In this document: in pieces, positions 16,754 through 25,519 of the stretch
How the letters are laid out: every line of letters begins with the position of its first letter
Numbering within the stretch: the first letter of the stretch is position 1
Assembly: GCF_036241575.1 (NCBI RefSeq)
Contig: NZ_CP108455.1
Coordinates: 2,060,501-2,124,500 of the forward strand
Length of the DNA: 64,000 bases
Source: Streptomyces sp. NBC_01267
Lineage (GTDB): Bacteria; Actinomycetota; Actinomycetes; Streptomycetales; Streptomycetaceae
Direction of reading: 5' to 3'
Notes under the pieces: generated by a model
The model's database searches: none
Told to the model about the DNA's origin: nothing
The model's input: the letters and a program-made list of their open reading frames with translations, nothing else
Translations under genes and position numbers: made by a program

Positions 16754-17743
16754 ATGACGCAGACAGCAGACACCGGCCCCGCGGTGAGCTTCACCGGCGC
16801 GGTCAAGACCTTCGGCGCGGTACGGGCCGTGGACGGCGCCGATCTGGAGATCCACCGCGGGGAGACCGTCGCGCTCCTGGGGCGCAACGGGGCCGGGAAG
16901 TCCACCACGATCGGACTGCTGCTCGGGCTCGACCAGCCCGACAGCGGGCAGGTGCGGCTCTTCGGCCGGACGCCCGAACAGGCGGTACGGGCCGGACTGG
17001 TGGGGGCGATGCTGCAGACCGGGCAGCCGATCCCCCGGGTGACGGTGCGGGAACTGGTCGCCTTCGTCGCCAGTACGTATCCGCGCCCCCTCCCGGTGTC
17101 CGAGGCGCTGGACATGGCGGGCCTCGCCGAGTTCGCGGGCCGCCGGGTCGACAAGCTCTCCGGCGGCCAGACACAACGCGTCCGGTTCGCCGTGGCGCTC
17201 GCCGGGAACCCGGAGCTGATCGTCCTCGACGAGCCGACCGCCGCGCTCGACGTGGAGGCCAGGCGGGCGTTCTGGGACTCCATGCGGGCGTACGCGCGGC
17301 GCGGGAACACCGTGCTCTTCTCCACGCACTACCTGGAGGAGGCCGACGACAACGCCGACCGCATCGTGGTCATCGACCGGGGCCGGATCGTCGCGGACGG
17401 CAGCGCCGAGCTGATCAAGCGCTCGGCGGGCGGCAGCCTGGTCTCCTTCGACCTGGCGGGCCGGGGAACGGAAGGGCTTCCGCTGCTGCCCGGCGTCACC
17501 GCCGTGGAGATCCGCGGGGACCGGGCGTCGCTGCGTACGGACGACTCCGACGCCACCGTCGTCGCCCTCGCGGAGCTGGGCGCGATCCGCGGACTCGCGG
17601 TCGCCCCGGCCACCCTGGAGGACGCCTTCCTCCGCCTCACCTCGCACGAACCCGCCTCGCACGAACTCGCCCACGTACCCGGCGAACCGACGAACGAGAG
17701 CGGGCACGGAACCGCGCCCCGACCCCAGAAGGCGGACGTCTGA
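16754..17743 (+). CDS. ABC transporter ATP-binding protein (exporter type)
   Basis: The ATPase half of an ABC-2 type exporter, 329 residues. Walker A is GRNGAGKSTT, the signature LSGGQTQRVRFAVALAG, Walker B LIVLDEPTAALD and the switch His is in FSTHYLEEADDNADR. A 70-residue tail after the core ends in a charged, poorly conserved stretch. The ATG at 16754 has TAGCGT 7 nt before it and no good ribosome site, the pattern of a leaderless Streptomyces start; a GTG at 16745 is less likely. It overlaps the permease gene (TGATG). The following kinase and regulator probably control the pump. Confidence 0.93.
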   Translation: MTQTADTGPAVSFTGAVKTFGAVRAVDGADLEIHRGETVALLGRNGAGKSTTIGLLLGLDQPDSGQVRLFGRTPEQAVRAGLVGAMLQTGQPIPRVTVRELVAFVASTYPRPLPVSEALDMAGLAEFAGRRVDKLSGGQTQRVRFAVALAGNPELIVLDEPTAALDVEARRAFWDSMRAYARRGNTVLFSTHYLEEADDNADRIVVIDRGRIVADGSAELIKRSAGGSLVSFDLAGRGTEGLPLLPGVTAVEIRGDRASLRTDDSDATVVALAELGAIRGLAVAPATLEDAFLRLTSHEPASHELAHVPGEPTNESGHGTAPRPQKADV

Positions 17744-18468
17744 TGCTGGAGTACATCAAGCTCGAAGTGCGGCGCACCCTGCGCGACACCGGATTCGTCG
17801 TCTTCGGCGTCGGGATGCCGGTGATGATGTATCTGCTGTTCACCAACATCGGCCCCACCGACTCGGCGTCGGCCGCCTGGCGGGTCACCTCGATGGTCGG
17901 TATGGCCGCGTACGGAGCGCTGGGCGCCGCGCTCGGCGTCGGTACCGGCGTCGCCTCGGACAAGTCCCTGGGCTGGCTGCGGCAGTTGCGGGTGACTCCG
18001 CTGCCGCCCTCCCAGGTGGTGCTGGGCCGGGCGATCGCGGGTTCGGCGACCGTACTGCCGGGCATTCTGGCGGTGCTGCTGTCCGGGGTACTGGTCAACG
18101 GCGTACGGATGGACGCCTGGCAGTGGGTGGTGCTCGCCCTGCTGCTCTGGATCGGCGCGCTGCCCTTCACGCTGCTGGGCATCGGCAACGGCTACCGGCT
18201 GACCGCCCAGACGACGGGCGTGGTGAACGTGGCCTGTCTGATGGGGCTCGCGATCGTCGGCGGCCTGTGGTTCCCCGTCGACGCCTTCCCCGGCTGGCTG
18301 CGCTCGGTCGCCCGGTACACACCGACCAACCGGTTCGCCGAGTTGGGCTGGTCCACCACCCACGGCAGCGCGCCCGGTCCCGGTACGGTCGCGGTGCTGG
18401 CGGCCTGGCTCCTGGTGTTCGGCACGTACGCGGTGATCTCGTACCGTCGGTCCGCGAGGACCGTGTGA
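17743..18468 (+). CDS. ABC-2 type transporter permease
   Basis: A 241-residue membrane protein with about six helices (MPVMMYLLFTNIGP near the first, GLAIVGGLWFPVDAFPGWLR near the fifth) typical of ABC-2 permeases. The start ATG overlaps the ATPase stop by one base, so the two are made together. Substrate unknown; such pairs with DesK/DesR-type systems respond to membrane state or lipophilic drugs. Confidence 0.92.
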   Translation: MLEYIKLEVRRTLRDTGFVVFGVGMPVMMYLLFTNIGPTDSASAAWRVTSMVGMAAYGALGAALGVGTGVASDKSLGWLRQLRVTPLPPSQVVLGRAIAGSATVLPGILAVLLSGVLVNGVRMDAWQWVVLALLLWIGALPFTLLGIGNGYRLTAQTTGVVNVACLMGLAIVGGLWFPVDAFPGWLRSVARYTPTNRFAELGWSTTHGSAPGPGTVAVLAAWLLVFGTYAVISYRRSARTV

Positions 18469-18479
18469 CTGGAGAGGCG

Positions 18480-19697
18480 ATGGGCGAGAAGCTGAACGGG
18501 CCGCGTGGGCCACGTCGACCGCACGGGCTGCGCGAGGGGTGGAAGCGGCACAAGGAGCGGCTGAAGGAGGCCGAGGAGCAGAAACGTCCCGGCCCGCCGA
18601 ACGCCTTCGCCCTGCTGCCGTGGCTGCTGCTCGGCCTGGGCAGCTTCTCCAACCTGATCGGCGGCGACGCCCCCAACCCGTGGATCGGCGGGGCCGGGCT
18701 GCTGGCCTTCAACTCCCTCTACGTCTCGGTGGCGTTCCGCGCCTTCGACCCGGAGAAGCGGAAGAGCCACGTCACGCTGTACCTGCTGGGTCTGATGGCG
18801 GCCATCACCTACGGCCTGGCCCTCGGCTACGGGGACAACTGGCTGCTGTTCTTCCCGCTGCTCTCGCTGGCCATCGGCACCACCCTGCGCGACCGGCAAC
18901 TCGGGCTGGCACTGGTGGTGGTCGCGGGCTCCGCGGGTTACATCTCGGGGCAGGAGGGGCACAGCCCCTGGGACCCCTGGACGCTCGGCTACGGCACGTT
19001 CATCTCCGGCGCGGTGACCGCCGCGGTCCTGACGCTCTCCGAGACGGTCATGGAACTCCGCTCCACCCGGCAGGAGTTGGCCCGTTCGGCGGTGGAGCAG
19101 GAGCGGCTGCGTTTCTCCCGCGATCTGCACGACCTGCTCGGCCACACGCTCTCCGTGATCGTCGTGAAGTCGGAGGCCGCCCGCCGGATCGCCCCGCGCG
19201 ACATGGAGGCGGCGCTCGGTCAGATCTCCGACATCGAGACCGTCGGCAGACAGGCCCTCACCGAGATCCGCGAGGCGGTCACCGGGTATCGCGACGCGAG
19301 CCTGGCCAGCGAACTCGACCGGGCCCGTTCGGCGCTCACCGCGGCCGGGATCGAGCCCGTCGTACGGCAGTCGGGCCCGCCGCTGGCGCCGGAGAACGCC
19401 GCGCTGCTCGGCTGGGTCGTCCGGGAGTCCGTCACCAACGCCGTACGGCACAGCGGTGCCACCCGCTGCCAGATCACCGTGGACGGCGGAGCACCCGAAC
19501 GCGTCCGCCTGGTGATCAAGGACAACGGTCGCGGCGTAGGCTCTACGCCACCCGGCAGCGGGCTGAAGGGTCTGACCGAACGCCTCGCGGCGGCCGGCGG
19601 ATCCCTGGAGGCGGGCCCCGGCCAGCGGTCCGGTTTCCGGCTGGTGGCCGAACTCCCGGCCGACGCGGCGCCGGACCGGGAAGAACCGGCCGGGTGA
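18480..19697 (+). CDS. Sensor histidine kinase, DesK/NarL class
   Basis: A 405-residue membrane kinase. A charged head of 40 residues is followed by about five membrane helices (residues 42-175), then the dimerisation and phosphoacceptor motif FSRDLHDLLGHTLSVIVVKS with the conserved His, and the HATPase block (ESVTNAVRHSGA, IKDNGRGVGS, GLKGLTERLAAAGG). GGAGAG precedes the ATG at 18480; a GTG at 18465 overlapping the permease stop is possible. It lies in one operon with the ABC exporter and a response regulator, so it probably senses the exporter's substrate or membrane stress. Confidence 0.93.
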   Translation: MGEKLNGPRGPRRPHGLREGWKRHKERLKEAEEQKRPGPPNAFALLPWLLLGLGSFSNLIGGDAPNPWIGGAGLLAFNSLYVSVAFRAFDPEKRKSHVTLYLLGLMAAITYGLALGYGDNWLLFFPLLSLAIGTTLRDRQLGLALVVVAGSAGYISGQEGHSPWDPWTLGYGTFISGAVTAAVLTLSETVMELRSTRQELARSAVEQERLRFSRDLHDLLGHTLSVIVVKSEAARRIAPRDMEAALGQISDIETVGRQALTEIREAVTGYRDASLASELDRARSALTAAGIEPVVRQSGPPLAPENAALLGWVVRESVTNAVRHSGATRCQITVDGGAPERVRLVIKDNGRGVGSTPPGSGLKGLTERLAAAGGSLEAGPGQRSGFRLVAELPADAAPDREEPAG

Positions 19698-19728
19698 GCC
19701 GGTGGAAGTGGAACAGGGAGAGCAGCGA

Positions 19729-20334
19729 ATGATCCGAGTCCTCCTCGCCGAAGACCAGGGAATGATGCGGGGTGCGCTCGCCCTGCTCCTCGGACTTGAG
19801 GAGGACATCGAGGTGGTCGCCCAGGTGGCCACCGGTGACCAGATCGTGCCGGAGGTCCTTGCCTCGTCCCCCGATGTGGCGCTCCTGGACATCGAACTGC
19901 CGGGCCGCAGCGGGCTGGACGCCGCCGCCGACCTGCGTACGGAGGCCCCCGGCTGCCGGGTGCTGATCCTCACCACCTTCGGCCGGCCCGGCTATCTGCG
20001 CCGTGCGATGGAGGCGGGGGCCGCGGGATTCCTGGTCAAGGACGGGCCGGTGGAGGAGCTGGCCGCCGCGATCCGCCGGGTGCTGGCCGGGGAGACGGTC
20101 ATCGACCCGGCCCTGGCCGCGGCGGCGCTCAGCGCGGGACCCAGTCCGCTGACCGCCCGCGAGTGCGAGGTGCTGAACGCCTCGGTGGACGGGGCGACCG
20201 TCTCGGACATCGCGGGCAAGCTGCACCTCTCGGAGTCGACGGTCCGCAACTACCTCTCGTCGGCCATCGGCAAGACGGGGACCCGTAACCGCATGGAGGC
20301 GGTGCGGTCGGCCCGGCAGCGGGGCTGGCTGTAG
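19729..20334 (+). CDS. Response regulator, NarL/FixJ family (DesR-like)
   Basis: A 201-residue regulator. The receiver domain has acidic residues in LLAEDQGM, the phosphoacceptor Asp in VALLDIELPG and the conserved Lys in FLVKDGP. The output domain is a LuxR helix-turn-helix (LTARECEVLNASVDGATVSD then KLHLSESTVRNYLSSAIGKT). AGGGAGAG lies 7 nt before the ATG at 19729. It is the partner of the kinase just upstream and the likely activator of the ABC exporter operon. Confidence 0.94.
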   Translation: MIRVLLAEDQGMMRGALALLLGLEEDIEVVAQVATGDQIVPEVLASSPDVALLDIELPGRSGLDAAADLRTEAPGCRVLILTTFGRPGYLRRAMEAGAAGFLVKDGPVEELAAAIRRVLAGETVIDPALAAAALSAGPSPLTARECEVLNASVDGATVSDIAGKLHLSESTVRNYLSSAIGKTGTRNRMEAVRSARQRGWL

Positions 20335-20357
20335 CCGGAAAGCCTTCCCGGCTACAG
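20329..20357 (+). terminator. Hairpin terminator overlapping the response regulator stop
   Basis: CTGTAGCCGG pairs with CCGGCTACAG across a 9-nt loop; the stop codon TAG is inside the left arm. A second weaker hairpin (CCCAGGG/CCCTGGG) follows near 20375-20399 between the convergent genes. Confidence 0.75.
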
Positions 20358-20417
20358 CCCAGTTAGCCCAACAGCCCAGGGTGTCCAACAGCCCTGGGGG
20401 CCCGGCGGCCCCCGCGG

Positions 20418-21950
20418 TCAGTCGTCGGACGGGCTCGCTGCCGCCGGGCTCGGTGCGGCCGGGTCCCGTCGCTCGTCGGCCGGGCCCGACGCCGCCGGGC
20501 GCCGGAGGATCGGGCCCGAGGCCCGCGGCATCCACAGCAGCATCAGCACCACCGCCCCCAGCAGGATGAACCCGCCCCACCGGAACGCCAGCCCGTACCC
20601 CGCGGTCAGTGCCTCGGCCCCGGTGCCGCCCCGGCTGCCGGACGCGGCGACCGTGGAGAGTACGGAGAGGCCGAGCGCACCACCCAGCGTGCGGGCGGTG
20701 TTGACCAGCCCGGAGACCAGACCCGCGTCGCCGGGTGCCGCGCCGGAGGTGGCGAGCGAGGCGAGCGGTGTCATGGCCAGTCCGGCGCCGAGCATCATCA
20801 GCATGCCGGGCAGCATGATCGAGACGACGTACGTCCCGTGCGCGGTCATCGTCGACTGCCAGCCGAACCCGACGGCGGTGATCAGCGTGCCGACGACCGC
20901 CACGTGCTTGGCCCCGACGCGCGCCATCACCCGCGGCGCGAGCTTGGAGCCCGCGACGACGCTCAGCGAACTGGGGATGAGCGCCAGCCCGGCGACGAAC
21001 GGCGAGTAGTGGAGCACGTTCTGGGCGTAGAGCGTCATGAAGTACCACATGCCGAAACTGCCCGCACCGCAGATGAACATCGCCGCGTTGGCCGCGGCCA
21101 CCGAACGCACCTTGAACAGTTTCAGCGGCATCAGCGGCACCCGGGTGCGCGCCTCGACGGTCAGGAACAGCCCGATCAGCACCACTCCGGCGAGCAGCGG
21201 CACCAGCGTCGCGGCGGCGGTCCAGCCCTCGGCCTCGGTCTGCACGATGCCGTACGCGAGTACGGCCGTGCCCGCCGTCACCAGCACCGCCCCGGGCAGG
21301 TCGAGCCGCCGGGCGCCACCGGCGCGGCTCTCGCTGATCCAGCGGGCCGCACCGACCAGGACGAGCGCGCCGACCGGCACGTTGATCAGCAGGACCCAGC
21401 GCCAGGACAGCGCGTCGGTCAGCGCGCCGCCGACGAGTCCGCCCGCGGCGCCACCGCCCGCGCCGACAGCCGTCCAGGTGGCGATGGCCCGTGCGCGGGC
21501 CGCGCCCTCGGGTACGGCCGAGGTGAGGATCGTGAGCGTCGACGGTGCCAGTACCGCGGCGCCGAGCCCCTGCACGGCCCGCGCGGCGAGCAACTGCCAG
21601 CCCTCCTGGGCGAGTCCGCCCGCGAGCGAGGCGAGGGTGAAGAGCCCGAGCCCGACGAGGAACATCCGCTTGCGCCCGAAGAGGTCCCCGGCCCGGCCGC
21701 CCAGCAGCATGAATCCGGCGAAGGCGATGGCGTACGCGTTGACGACCCACTGCAGCCCGGTGGAACTGAGTCCGAGGCTGCTGCGCATGGAGGGCAGGGC
21801 GACGTTGACGACGGACACGTCGAGCACGACGAGGAACTGACCGGCACAGGCGGCGAGGATCACCAGCCAGGTAGATGGCCGGGTGCGGGAAGACCGGGGG
21901 CGGGGGGCGGATATGTGGCCGTCCGAGGAGGTTCGCGACATGAATGCCAT
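20418..21950 (-). CDS. MFS drug transporter, DHA2 (14-helix) family
   Basis: A 510-residue proton-driven exporter related to EmrB/QacA. Helix 1 shows FLVVLDVSVVNVALPSM (motif D1), the loop between helices 2 and 3 GGRAGDLFGRKRMFLVG (motif A) and helix 5 the GxxxGPxxGG-like AGGGAAGGLVGGALT (motif C). About 14 membrane segments can be counted. No ribosome site is visible before either ATG (21950 or 21941), so the start is uncertain by three codons. A His/Pro/Ser/Ala-rich tail of 30 residues follows the last helix. No local regulator of the usual TetR/MarR sort is next to it. Confidence 0.9.
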   Translation of the reverse strand: MAFMSRTSSDGHISAPRPRSSRTRPSTWLVILAACAGQFLVVLDVSVVNVALPSMRSSLGLSSTGLQWVVNAYAIAFAGFMLLGGRAGDLFGRKRMFLVGLGLFTLASLAGGLAQEGWQLLAARAVQGLGAAVLAPSTLTILTSAVPEGAARARAIATWTAVGAGGGAAGGLVGGALTDALSWRWVLLINVPVGALVLVGAARWISESRAGGARRLDLPGAVLVTAGTAVLAYGIVQTEAEGWTAAATLVPLLAGVVLIGLFLTVEARTRVPLMPLKLFKVRSVAAANAAMFICGAGSFGMWYFMTLYAQNVLHYSPFVAGLALIPSSLSVVAGSKLAPRVMARVGAKHVAVVGTLITAVGFGWQSTMTAHGTYVVSIMLPGMLMMLGAGLAMTPLASLATSGAAPGDAGLVSGLVNTARTLGGALGLSVLSTVAASGSRGGTGAEALTAGYGLAFRWGGFILLGAVVLMLLWMPRASGPILRRPAASGPADERRDPAAPSPAAASPSDD

Positions 21951-22071
21951 GTTCGCAGCCGACCGGTGGCCCGTGCATCCGCATATCAGCGCAAGCGCTC
22001 TGGTCCATCCGGCCTAGTACCTTCTTCCGCGCAGCCGCCCCCGTCCCGTCACGCACCGGACGACCCGCCGG

Positions 22072-22698
22072 TCACTGCCCGCTGCGGGCGTCGGCCAGGC
22101 CCTGCCACCGCTCCGCGATGTCCGCGGTGGGTGCGGGGAGCTCGAACTGGTCGAGGATCCGCATCACGATGTGGTCCACGATGTCGCTGATCCCGCGCGG
22201 GATGTCGTAGAAGGCGGGCATCGGCGGAACGATGCGGGCCCCCATCCGGGAGAGGGCGAGCATGTTCTCCAGATGGATCTCGCTCAGCGGTGTCTCCCGG
22301 GGCACGAGGACCAGCGGGCGGCGCTCCTTGAGCGTGACATCGGCCGCGCGGGAGATGAGGTTGTCGGCGAAGCCGTGCCGTACCGCCGCGAGGGTCTTCA
22401 TGCTGCACGGGACGATGACCATGCCGGCGACCGGATAGGAGCCGGAGGAGATCGTGGCCCCCATCTCGCCGAACTTATGTGTCACATCGGCGAGTTCGGC
22501 GAACTGCCTGCTGGTGCGGGAGGTCTCCACCTCGATGGTGGAGCGGGCCCAGGTGCTCAGGACGAGATGGGTCTCCACCTCCGGCACCTCCCGAAGGACC
22601 TCCAGCAGCCGGAGAGCGATCGGGGCCCCGGTGGCGCCGGTGACTCCGACAACGAGCCTGATGGGTACGTGGGTGGGGGTGGGAGTGGGGAGGGTCAC
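22072..22698 (-). CDS. ubiX: Flavin prenyltransferase UbiX
   Basis: A 208-residue UbiX family enzyme that makes prenylated FMN, the cofactor of UbiD decarboxylases. The family motifs are VVGVTGATGAPIALRLLEVL at the FMN site, the SSGSYPVAGMVIVPCSMKTL block, and VPRETPLSEIHLENML near the prenyl site. The GTG at 22698 follows GGAG with good spacing. It lies just after a ubiD-type gene on the same strand, the expected pair. In Streptomyces such a pair serves futalosine-pathway menaquinone synthesis or aromatic acid decarboxylation; the usual prenyltransferase gene is not next to it here. Confidence 0.94.
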   Translation of the reverse strand: MTLPTPTPTHVPIRLVVGVTGATGAPIALRLLEVLREVPEVETHLVLSTWARSTIEVETSRTSRQFAELADVTHKFGEMGATISSGSYPVAGMVIVPCSMKTLAAVRHGFADNLISRAADVTLKERRPLVLVPRETPLSEIHLENMLALSRMGARIVPPMPAFYDIPRGISDIVDHIVMRILDQFELPAPTADIAERWQGLADARSGQ

Positions 22699-22815
22699 AG
22701 CGTGCTCCTGGTGCGGGCATCGGGCGGAGGGGGTGGGACGGACCGGCCGGGGAGGGGAACCGGACCGGCCGGACCACCCTGCGGATAGGGGACGGACGGA
22801 CCGGCCGGACCGGCC

Positions 22816-22849
22816 GGGGAGGGGAGAGCCACTGCGGCCTCCCCTCCCC
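22816..22849 (-). terminator. Hairpin between ubiD and ubiX
   Basis: GGGGAGGGGAG pairs perfectly with CTCCCCTCCCC across a 12-nt loop, 13 bp after the ubiD stop. The gap up to ubiX (22699-22815) also holds repeats of GGACCGGCCGG. It may uncouple ubiX expression from ubiD. Confidence 0.6.
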
Positions 22850-22861
22850 TGTGGCGCGGGC

Positions 22862-24301
22862 CTACAGCGGCAGGACGCCCGCCCAGCGCCTGCGCAGGTC
22901 CTCGCGGGTCGCGTCGTCGACGCGGTTGGCCGCCGGGTACTGGTCCTTCCACGCGAACGGCTTGGTCGCGTCGATCAGCACGATGCCCATCCCCAGGTCA
23001 CCGGCGGCGCGCTTGTCGGGCGACAGTCGCGGGTCGATGGCCGTGGTGGGCGCCCGCAGCACCTGGAGGGACTCGGACGGGTCGACGCGGGTGAACATCG
23101 CCCACAGGACGTGGTTGATGTCGGTGATGTCGATGTCCTCGTCGACCACCACGAAGTACCGCTCCATCCCGCCGGTCCGCTTGCGCCCCGCCGCCGCGAG
23201 CAGCGCGTGCATCGCGTCGCCCGCGCCGGTCTGCTCGATGGAGACGACCATCATGAGCTGCCGGGCGTAGGCCCACACGCCCTTGATGTTCTGCACTCCG
23301 GAGGCTTCCAGGTGGTCCCAGGTCACCGAGGCCGAGTACAACGGGACGGCCTGGTCACCGGCCGGGACGGTCGGGAGCATGGGCGGGGCGCCCAGGATGA
23401 TCGGGTCGTCGCGGTGCATGATCCGGGTGACCCGGACCACGGTCTCCTGGCCCGAGTGGGTGTAGTAGCCGGTCCACTCCCCGAACGGGCCTTCCAGGAC
23501 GGACTCCTCCTCGACCGGCGGCATCTCCCCCTCGATGACGATCTCCGCGTACGCCGGGACCGGGAGGTCGCTGCCCGGCGCGTACAGCACCTCGACGCCT
23601 ACCCCGCGGAGCCCGCCCGCCAGGTCGTACTCCGACATCCCGGACGGCGCGGCGATGGCCGCCGCCGTCGAGAGGATCGGGTCCTGGCCGACCACCACGG
23701 CGATCGGGCAGGCCCGGCCGCGCTGCCAGTACTTCTCGGCGATGGCCTTGGCGTGCCGGTTGCCGAGCATCCAGAGCGAGAGCCGGTCCGGGCCCTGGAC
23801 ACAGGCCCGGTACGTACCGACGTTGACCCAGCCGCTGTCGGGGTCGCGGGTGATGACCATGCAGGCGGTGCCGATGTAGCGCCCGCCGTCCCCGTCGTGC
23901 CACTGCGGCGCGGGGAAGACCCCGAGGTCCACGTCGTCGCTGACCAGGACGTTCTCCAGGACCGGACCGGTGGCGACCTCCACCGGCGGGACCGGTTCGA
24001 GCCGCTTGCTCAGGTCCTTCCAGGCCCGCACGATGTCCAGCTTCCCGGTGGTGGGCGGAAGCCCCAGGGCCACCGCGGTGCGGGCCGCCGTCCCCATGAA
24101 GTTGGTGAACACCCGGTGCCCCGCCGGGAAGCCGGGGATGTTGTCGAACATCAGGGCGGGGCCTTCCTTCTCCGCCATCAGTTCGGTGATGCCGCCGATG
24201 TCCAGATCCCGGTCCGCGCCGTCGATCCGGAGGACCTCGTCCTTCCCCAGGGTCTCGGTCATGTGGTCGATGTAGTGCCGGAGATCGCGGAATGCGCTCA
24301 T
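22862..24301 (-). CDS. UbiD family decarboxylase
   Basis: A 479-residue prenylated-FMN-dependent decarboxylase. Recognisable blocks are MSAFRDLRHYIDHMTETL at the start, AMVITRDPDSGWVNVGTYR (written here in part: CMVITRDPDSGWVNVG), GEMPPVEEESVLEGPFGEWT and YYTHSGQETVVRVTRI, which form the family active site around Glu and Arg residues. I start at the ATG at 24301, where homology begins; the frame is open to 24463. No ribosome site is visible there. The gene is divergent from an Lrp-type regulator, and ubiX follows, so cofactor and enzyme are encoded together. The most likely substrate in this genus is a menaquinone precursor or an aromatic acid. Confidence 0.9.
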   Translation of the reverse strand: MSAFRDLRHYIDHMTETLGKDEVLRIDGADRDLDIGGITELMAEKEGPALMFDNIPGFPAGHRVFTNFMGTAARTAVALGLPPTTGKLDIVRAWKDLSKRLEPVPPVEVATGPVLENVLVSDDVDLGVFPAPQWHDGDGGRYIGTACMVITRDPDSGWVNVGTYRACVQGPDRLSLWMLGNRHAKAIAEKYWQRGRACPIAVVVGQDPILSTAAAIAAPSGMSEYDLAGGLRGVGVEVLYAPGSDLPVPAYAEIVIEGEMPPVEEESVLEGPFGEWTGYYTHSGQETVVRVTRIMHRDDPIILGAPPMLPTVPAGDQAVPLYSASVTWDHLEASGVQNIKGVWAYARQLMMVVSIEQTGAGDAMHALLAAAGRKRTGGMERYFVVVDEDIDITDINHVLWAMFTRVDPSESLQVLRAPTTAIDPRLSPDKRAAGDLGMGIVLIDATKPFAWKDQYPAANRVDDATREDLRRRWAGVLPL

Positions 24302-24437
24302 GTGCCGTCGGGAGCCGGGCGGTGTACCCGGGTGCTCCCGTCCTCCTCTTCCACCGCGAGGATCCGGACCGGCCCCGGCCGGGGGCAACGAGTCGGGAAG
24401 CGAATGCCGGTTTTTACGCGAGATAGAGTCAGGATGC

Positions 24438-25475
24438 ATGGAATCCATCGATCTGCAGCTCATTCACGCACTCAGAATCGACGGACGCGCACCGCTGCGC
24501 CGGATCGCCTCGGTACTGGAGGTCTCCGACCAACTGGTCGCCCGCCGCTACGCCCGGCTCCGCGAGACGGCCGGGCTCCGGGTGGTGGGGCGGCTCAACC
24601 CCCGGCCCGTCGGGCAGACGGTGTGGGCGCTGCGCCTCCAGTGCGTCCCCAGCGCCTCGCTCGGTCTGGCCCGTGCGCTGGCCGAGCGGGACGACACCCG
24701 GTGGGTCCAGCTCGCCTCCGGCGGGACCGAGATCATCTGTCACCTCGCGGTGCACGGCGACCGGGACCGGGACGCGCTGCTGATGGACCGGATCCCGGCG
24801 AGCCGCCGGGTCACCTCGATCACGGCGCACCGCATGCTGAGGCTGTTCAAGGGCGGCCCGACCACCTGGGACGGCCCCACCTCCGCACTGAGCCGGCAGC
24901 AGCGGGACGCCCTCGCCCCCGCGTACCCGGCTCCCGAAGCCCAGGCGCCTCCGGTGGAGCTCACGGATCTGGACCAGATCCTGCTCACCGCGCTGACCCG
25001 GGACGGCCGTACGCCGCACGCCCAGCTGGCCGCCGAGGCCGGCTGCCACGAGTCGACGGTGCGCCGCCGCATCGCCCAACTGCGCACGGCCGGGGCGCTC
25101 TTCTTCGACCTGGACATCGACGAGAGCGCGCTGGGCAGCCCGGCGGCCACCGCGATGTGGATGGCGGTACGCCCGGCGCAGCTCGCCGCCGCGGGCGCCG
25201 CGCTGGCCGGTCACCCCGAGGTGGCGTACGCGGCGGCCACCACCGGGCGGACCAACCTGCTCGTCAACGTCCTCTGCCCGGACGACGAGCACCTCTACGC
25301 GTACCTCTCCGACCGCATCGGGGCGCTTCCGGGCGTCGACACGGTCGAGACCGCCCCGGTGATCCGCACCCTCAAACGGGCGGGCGCGGTGGCCCGCAAC
25401 CGGGGCCGGTCGGAGGGCAGTCGGAGCGAACGGCCGGGCAAGCGGCCAGGGGAACGGCCCGGTGGACAACCGTAG
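24438..25475 (+). CDS. Lrp/AsnC family regulator with two DNA-binding/ligand units
   Basis: A 345-residue protein holding two copies of the AsnC winged helix. The first (IDLQLIHALRIDGRAPLRRI, VLEVSDQLVARRYARL) spans residues 1-60 and the second (LTDLDQILLTALTRDGRTPH, ESTVRRRIAQLRTAGAL) residues 175-235; each is followed by a RAM-type ligand domain. The tail is Arg/Gly-rich. The ATG at 24438 has TAGAGT 8 nt upstream, so a leaderless transcript is possible. It faces away from ubiD and probably controls it; double-domain AsnC proteins beside ubiD/ubiX recur in Streptomyces as far as I know. Confidence 0.9.
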   Translation: MESIDLQLIHALRIDGRAPLRRIASVLEVSDQLVARRYARLRETAGLRVVGRLNPRPVGQTVWALRLQCVPSASLGLARALAERDDTRWVQLASGGTEIICHLAVHGDRDRDALLMDRIPASRRVTSITAHRMLRLFKGGPTTWDGPTSALSRQQRDALAPAYPAPEAQAPPVELTDLDQILLTALTRDGRTPHAQLAAEAGCHESTVRRRIAQLRTAGALFFDLDIDESALGSPAATAMWMAVRPAQLAAAGAALAGHPEVAYAAATTGRTNLLVNVLCPDDEHLYAYLSDRIGALPGVDTVETAPVIRTLKRAGAVARNRGRSEGSRSERPGKRPGERPGGQP

Positions 25476-25519
25476 AGCGTTACCGGCGGATCACGGCCGG
25501 GGCCCTCGGACCTGTCCGG

